Below are positions 18,906 through 22,331 of a stretch of 22,331 bases of DNA, piece after piece (position 1 is the stretch's first letter; every line of letters starts with the position of its first letter). Below the pieces are notes generated by a model, which saw only the letters and a list, made by a program, of their open reading frames with translations, did no database searches and was not told the origin of the DNA. The position numbers and the translations under genes were made by a program. The stretch covers positions 1-22,331 of IMG/VR virus record IMGVR_UViG_3300042463_001379. The stretch is one strand, 5' to 3'. The DNA is from a virus.

Positions 18906-19650
18906 AAAAAAAATTAAACCTGGTGAAATTCGCATAACACCAGAAGATAATCGCCTTATGGAGATGCCTCCATTTATAAACACTCAAGTTTCAATGCCTT
19001 CATGGTTTAGAAGAATGAGAAAAGGACAAGGCTCCATAAGATCGTGCGCAGGCGTAAGCGACTATTTGACGACAGGAATTACTGTTCCTCTGTGGACAAA
19101 TGTTTATTTCAGGCCAAATTTTGAAGTGAACATGTGGGAGTCACGCATAGACCAAATGAGTCCTCCATTAAGACACATCAGTATAGATGGATTTCCATTT
19201 GGCTCAACAGGAGAATGCCCTGTGTCTAAAAATAGAAATTTAGACACAATGCCATATCCAAAAATAACAACACCCTGGAGAATTGAGACAGCGCCGGGGT
19301 GGTCATGCATCGTTTTACCAGTTCACTGGGAACCAAGCCCTGATTATGATGTTCTGCCAGCAGTTGTTCACACAGACTATTACCATGTTATAAATATTGT
19401 TTTAAACATAAAAACAAATACAGATTTTTCCATTAAATACGGAACCCCGATGCTTCACATAATCCCATTCAAACGAAGTGATGACGTTTCAAACATAGTG
19501 TTTCAAGATGAATCGTTATTCAAATACGTCGAGTCTCGCGGTTTTGGTTTTGGGAATATAATTCCGTCTGGCGGGACCTCTGGCCCGTATAGGCGAAAAA
19601 AGATCAAAGTCGATTCGGAAGCAAAAAACAAAAAATGGTATCAAAAATAG
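18895..19650 (+). CDS. Halogenase-partner protein, beta-rich unknown (possibly DUF6065-like)
   Basis: This 251-residue protein has a chain of beta segments: FINTQVSMPSWFRRM, SIRSCAGVSDYLTTGITVPL, then PWRIETAPGWSCIVLPVHW and YGTPMLHIIPFKR. From memory, the W-x-I-x-T-x-x-G-x-S ... GTP-x-x-x-x-IPFKR pattern resembles DUF6065 proteins, which I recall occurring near tryptophan halogenases; I could not check this. The basic tail (YRRKKIKVDSEAKNKKW) is disordered. The start lies 11 bp inside the halogenase gene and has no clear binding site, so it is probably translated by coupling. Substrate delivery or a second enzymatic step are possible roles. Confidence 0.55.
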   Translation: MNSRKKIKPGEIRITPEDNRLMEMPPFINTQVSMPSWFRRMRKGQGSIRSCAGVSDYLTTGITVPLWTNVYFRPNFEVNMWESRIDQMSPPLRHISIDGFPFGSTGECPVSKNRNLDTMPYPKITTPWRIETAPGWSCIVLPVHWEPSPDYDVLPAVVHTDYYHVINIVLNIKTNTDFSIKYGTPMLHIIPFKRSDDVSNIVFQDESLFKYVESRGFGFGNIIPSGGTSGPYRRKKIKVDSEAKNKKWYQK

Positions 19651-19922
19651 TTGACGCCGTTAAAACTATGAGTTCCAGAACTTACTGGAATCGTGTGAAC
19701 ACAGTTGAGGCATGGGGTTTTGCTACAAAAATTGCGATTATTTTCCCTGGTCTCCTTTTAGGCAAGCAGTTCTGGTGGCTTTATATTTTTGCTATCATTT
19801 CAAGCGTTGCCTTGATTTGGACATCCACACGCAAGACTCTCCCAACAATCATCCTTTTTAACGTTACATGGGTTGTCTTGGCTAGTCTTTCTATCCTCAA
19901 ACACTTCTGGTGGGGCCAATGA
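19635..19922 (+). CDS. Small multi-pass membrane protein
   Basis: The 95-residue protein has a charged N-terminal ~25 residues and then three likely membrane segments: around IAIIFPGLLLG, LYIFAIISSVALIW and TIILFNVTWVVLASLSIL, with Trp-rich interface patches (FWWLY, HFWWG). It overlaps the halogenase partner gene by 16 bp and the glycosyltransferase start by 4 bp (ATGA). It could anchor the cassette at the membrane or act as a transporter-like partner or holin-like protein; no family is recognised. Confidence 0.6.
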   Translation: MVSKIVDAVKTMSSRTYWNRVNTVEAWGFATKIAIIFPGLLLGKQFWWLYIFAIISSVALIWTSTRKTLPTIILFNVTWVVLASLSILKHFWWGQ

Positions 19923-20986
19923 GATTTCACGTAGTTAGTCTACCGCATACAAATACCACTTTAGATTTCACCGCATGTGCGTACACAGAAAAAGTCCGCA
20001 AGTTCTGCATCATGATGAAAAGTCTTGGGCACGCTGTTTTCTTATACGCCGGCGAGTTTAATGAAGCTCCTTGTGATGAGCACATTACGTGTATTACTGA
20101 AGAAGAACGTTTAGCTGCAGTTGGAAATAGTCACTACTCTGCAGCGTCATTTGATTGGAATCTTCCGCACTGGCAAAACTTTAATGCAAACGTTACTGCT
20201 GGAATTAAACAACGTCTTGAACACAAAGACTTTATTTGTTTAATTGCTGGCTACGCGTCAAAGCCAATTGCAGATGCATTTCCACAGGAACTAAGCGTTG
20301 AGTTCGGTATTGGCTATGGCGGCTCATTTGCGCAGTACAAAGTCTTTGAGTCGTACGCTTGGATGCACTCGTGCTATGGCTCAAAAGTTACAGACCCTCA
20401 TGCTCTTGACGGTAAGTTCTATGACACAGTTATTCCAAGCTACATTGATACTAAAGACTTTCCACTTCAAGAAGAGTCAAGCGACTACTACTTGTACATT
20501 GGGCGTTTGATTGAGCGCAAGGGCTATCAAATTGCCGTAGACGTTTGCAAACAACTTGGCAAGCGTCTTATTATCGCCGGGCAAGGCACACCGCCAGAGT
20601 ACGGCGAATACGTCGGCGTTGTAGGCACAGAAGAACGCGCTAAACTTATGGGCGGTGCAATTGCTACTTTTACCCCAACTATTTACGTTGAACCTTTTGG
20701 GACGGTGGCGATTGAAGCAATGGCTTGCGGGTCTCCGATTATCTCTACCGACTGGGGCGCGTTTACCGAAACTGTCATTGACGGCATAACCGGGTACCGC
20801 TGTCACACTTTACTTGAGTTTATAAATGCGGCAGAAGATGCAAAAAGCTTAGATCGTGCTGCTATTAGCAAATACGCTAAAGACAGATACGGACTTGACG
20901 CTGTAGCAAAGATGTACGATAGATACTTTACAAGATTGCAGTCTTTGTGGGACAAGGGCTGGTATGATCTTGAATACCTTAACTAG
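19919..20986 (+). CDS. GT4-family glycosyltransferase
   Basis: Group 1 glycosyltransferases of fold GT-B transfer a sugar from a nucleotide donor. The C-terminal donor domain shows YLYIGRLIERKGYQIAV, RLIIAGQGT and the E-x7-E motif EPFGTVAIEAMACGSP, with Glu258 and Glu266, followed by DGITGYRC. The start at ATG 19919 overlaps the upstream stop (ATGA); a GTG at 19910 would add three residues. With 355 residues it has normal length for the family. It sits after the tail and halogenase genes, so glycosylation of virion protein, host surface or DNA base precursors are all possible. Its base composition is higher in G+C than the cassette just upstream. Confidence 0.88.
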   Translation: MRFHVVSLPHTNTTLDFTACAYTEKVRKFCIMMKSLGHAVFLYAGEFNEAPCDEHITCITEEERLAAVGNSHYSAASFDWNLPHWQNFNANVTAGIKQRLEHKDFICLIAGYASKPIADAFPQELSVEFGIGYGGSFAQYKVFESYAWMHSCYGSKVTDPHALDGKFYDTVIPSYIDTKDFPLQEESSDYYLYIGRLIERKGYQIAVDVCKQLGKRLIIAGQGTPPEYGEYVGVVGTEERAKLMGGAIATFTPTIYVEPFGTVAIEAMACGSPIISTDWGAFTETVIDGITGYRCHTLLEFINAAEDAKSLDRAAISKYAKDRYGLDAVAKMYDRYFTRLQSLWDKGWYDLEYLN

Positions 20987-20995
20987 GAGCTACAC

Positions 20996-21148
20996 ATGGA
21001 AATCAATACACAAGTCGTAATTGAAGATCTTCTCGAGCAGAACAAGCAGCTTACTCTTCAGCTTTCAGTTGCTCGTGCAGCAATCAGTCAACTTCAGGCG
21101 CAGATTCAGGAGCTGACACAACAGGCAAGCTCCGAGAACGAGAAGTAG
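20996..21148 (+). CDS. Short coiled-coil protein, 50 aa
   Basis: The ORF MEINTQVVIEDLLEQNKQL... encodes 50 residues with hydrophobic positions spaced at heptad intervals (LLEQNKQLTLQLSVARAAI and SQLQAQIQELTQQ), so a parallel coiled coil is likely. TAGGAG lies close upstream of the ATG, and it follows the glycosyltransferase by 9 nt. Its 3' end runs 65 nt into the end of the convergent WhiB gene. It may be an oligomerisation or anti-repressor-like protein; function unknown. Confidence 0.65.
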   Translation: MEINTQVVIEDLLEQNKQLTLQLSVARAAISQLQAQIQELTQQASSENEK

Positions 21149-21611
21149 TCTTAGACTTCTTAGCGTTTCTACTTGCGTGGTAGGCATTTACAGCATTTGC
21201 ACTTGTTCTACTTCGCCATGTGAATTCGCATTCTGAGCAGACAACCAATTTCATAGTCGTCCAACGCCCACCGCCAGGCGCGTCTTTTATTTCGACACTT
21301 AATTTGCTTGGGCGTGCTCCGCAGTACGGGCAATTTGGAAAACGTTGACGGCGGATTTCTTGCCCTGTATGAGAAACTGAAAGAGCACGGCGAAGTTCTG
21401 ACTCGTCTTTTCCACCCCAGATACCCCAAATTTGTTTGTTGTCAAGTGCCCACTTGAGACATGTGCGTCTTACAGGGCAGTTAAAGCACAGATTCTTAGC
21501 ATCATACTTTTCGCTAAGAACACTTGAAAAGAAAAAAGGTTTAAGTCGTTTATTTTCTGGTTTCTTACACTCGGCATCTTCGTGCCACGAAATGTCGCCA
21601 AACTTAGACAT
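21084..21611 (-). CDS. WhiB-family regulator fused to a zinc ribbon
   Basis: WhiB proteins bind a [4Fe-4S] cluster through four Cys and regulate transcription by contacting the main sigma factor. Here the four are Cys15, Cys42, Cys45 and Cys51 (C-x26-C-x2-C-x5-C), followed by the usual GIWGG turn and a basic helix. At 175 residues it is longer than common WhiB proteins (~80-120). A second module at 94-128 has two CxxC pairs (NCPYCGARP and VVCSECEFTW), a zinc-ribbon pattern, with a Ser/Lys-rich tail. Phage WhiB proteins may alter host transcription. The last 65 nt of the gene overlap the convergent coiled-coil gene; its start overlaps the upstream gene by 8 bp. Confidence 0.88.
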   Translation of the reverse strand: MSKFGDISWHEDAECKKPENKRLKPFFFSSVLSEKYDAKNLCFNCPVRRTCLKWALDNKQIWGIWGGKDESELRRALSVSHTGQEIRRQRFPNCPYCGARPSKLSVEIKDAPGGGRWTTMKLVVCSECEFTWRSRTSANAVNAYHASRNAKKSKTTSRSRSLPVVSAPESAPEVD

Positions 21612-21963
21612 AGAAGTCGACCCAGGTTATTTCTAAAACCTCGTCTACTTCGTCACCTTCACGCGTCTCTCCAAGCTCATCACAGACTGCGAAGTCAACA
21701 TCGCTGTCAACTATGCCAGCAAATCCGTGAGTCACTCGTGCTCGTTCAACAAGTCGAAACCCGTCTCCCAAAGTCACTGCTGAACCGTCTCTCTGCAATG
21801 CAGAAGCCAGTGCTCTACTGACTACTTCATGTTCAATATCGATGTGCCCCTGTGTAAAGAAGATTGGCTCTGAAGAATCAGAACTAAATCCATCTCCAGT
21901 CCATTCAGACCACAGGCACTCACCGGTTCTTAGGTCCCGCATGTTCTTATAATTATACACCAT
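21604..21963 (-). CDS. Acidic unknown protein upstream of WhiB
   Basis: This 119-residue protein (or 112 from an inner ATG at 21942) is acidic, with Asp/Glu-rich segments (SSDSSEP, DSDVDFAVCDELGETREG) and a beta-like FRLVERARVTHGFAGIV. A TATAAT at 21952-21957 lies inside the first codons, which would put the transcription start almost at the inner ATG; a leaderless start there is possible. Its stop overlaps the WhiB start by 8 bp, indicating a two-gene operon. No family is recognised. Confidence 0.5.
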   Translation of the reverse strand: MVYNYKNMRDLRTGECLWSEWTGDGFSSDSSEPIFFTQGHIDIEHEVVSRALASALQRDGSAVTLGDGFRLVERARVTHGFAGIVDSDVDFAVCDELGETREGDEVDEVLEITWVDFYV

Positions 21964-21964
21964 A

Positions 21965-22061
21965 AGGCGGCTCTCAGGCGGCTACTAGACGGTAGTACCT
22001 ACAAATATCAGTTTCTATTTACAAGTTATTAGAGCGGCTCTGAGTGGCTTCTAAACTGATA
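21965..22061. repeat. Direct and inverted repeats in promoter region
   Basis: AGGCGGCT occurs at 21965-21972 and 21976-21983, and near-copies AGCGGCT (22033-22039) and AGTGGCT (22043-22049) recur as a second pair with similar spacing. In between, TATCAGTTT (22006-22014) and AAACTGATA (22053-22061) are perfect inverted copies. The cluster lies in the 113-nt gap upstream of the minus-strand acidic gene/WhiB pair, so it may be an operator array. Confidence 0.55.
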
Positions 22062-22076
22062 CTACGACAGGTCTGG

Positions 22077-22331
22077 CTAAACCGGCCACAAGTAATCGTA
22101 TGTCGGCGGCACAACGCCTGAATCTTCAGCCCAGCCAAATTGCTTATACCAGTCATAGTTTTTGACAAGTAGCGCTGTGCGGTGGGTAGAACAAAGATCT
22201 TCAAAGTACTGGCAATCTTGCATCCAAAAAGGGAGAGTTAGCTCAGACGAGATACGGCCTAGATCAACAGCACGGTCGTACGTGCGATAGGTCTTTTCAA
22301 GAAGCGTAGACTTATAGCCACGTGAACGCCA
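22077..22331 (-). CDS. Unknown protein, C-terminal 84 residues only
   Basis: The minus-strand frame is open from the window edge to a TAG at 22079-22077 and gives 84 residues. It is rich in aromatic residues: PFWMQDCQYFEDLC, KNYDWYKQFGWAED and PPTYDYLWPV at the end. It has good codon quality and no stop codon across 252 nt. No family is recognised and the N-terminus lies outside the window. Confidence 0.55.
   Translation of the reverse strand, partial: WRSRGYKSTLLEKTYRTYDRAVDLGRISSELTLPFWMQDCQYFEDLCSTHRTALLVKNYDWYKQFGWAEDSGVVPPTYDYLWPV

Noticed and set aside
19910-19918. GTG start for the glycosyltransferase
   Set aside because: The ATG at 19919 makes the ATGA overlap seen throughout this block and gives a normal GT-B N-terminus.

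Overview
The window looks like part of a double-stranded DNA phage genome, probably a tailed phage of an actinobacterium with modest G+C content, such as a freshwater planktonic lineage. A WhiB-type iron-sulfur regulator (a family of actinobacteria and their phages), frequent GTG starts and 4-bp ATGA gene overlaps point this way. A small serine recombinase, a primase-polymerase/SF3 helicase, a phage-type metallophosphoesterase and a long run of tail-fibre genes support a phage origin. No capsid, portal or terminase gene lies in the window. The host assignment is inference.

Layout. (1) 1-835, minus strand: a secreted lysozyme/transglycosylase-like cell-wall hydrolase, followed by the start of a membrane-anchored protein cut by the window edge. 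(2) 1055-2924, plus: a tiny basic protein, an FkbM-family methyltransferase and a short serine recombinase. A 50-bp imperfect dyad that looks like a recombinase attachment site lies just past the recombinase stop. (3) 3053-6110, minus: a replication operon with an HTH/excisionase-like protein, an 870-aa primase-polymerase/helicase and a small ribbon-helix-helix-like protein. It is headed by three tandem 9-bp iterons and a divergent operator region. (4) 6315-7564, plus: a small HTH-like protein overlapping a metallophosphoesterase. (5) 7625-16055, plus: five tail-fibre/tail-tip proteins, one with about 140 collagen-like triplets, a small fibre-assembly-like protein, and a Gly-rich tip protein with a dense His/Cys segment. 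(6) 16069-19922, plus: an AT-rich cassette of three small unknowns, a degenerate methyltransferase-like protein, a flavin-dependent tryptophan-halogenase homologue, a partner protein and a small membrane protein. (7) 19919-21148, plus: a GT4 glycosyltransferase and a short coiled-coil protein. (8) 21084-22331, minus: WhiB fused to a zinc ribbon, an acidic unknown, and the C-terminus of an unknown protein cut by the window edge.

How the genes fit together. Regions 3 and 4 form a divergent replication and DNA-processing module with shared control sequences. Regions 5 to 7 form one near-continuous co-directional block in which adhesin genes are followed by enzymes that modify small molecules, proteins or glycans. 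The halogenase is the most unusual gene: its FAD-binding glycines and catalytic Lys and Glu context are preserved, and its neighbours overlap it or are closely packed. The most interesting hypothesis is a phage halogenation/decoration cassette linked to the host-recognition apparatus. The adjacent His/Cys-rich tail-tip segment is a separate strong candidate for metal coordination. Functions are read from motifs only; no database search was possible.
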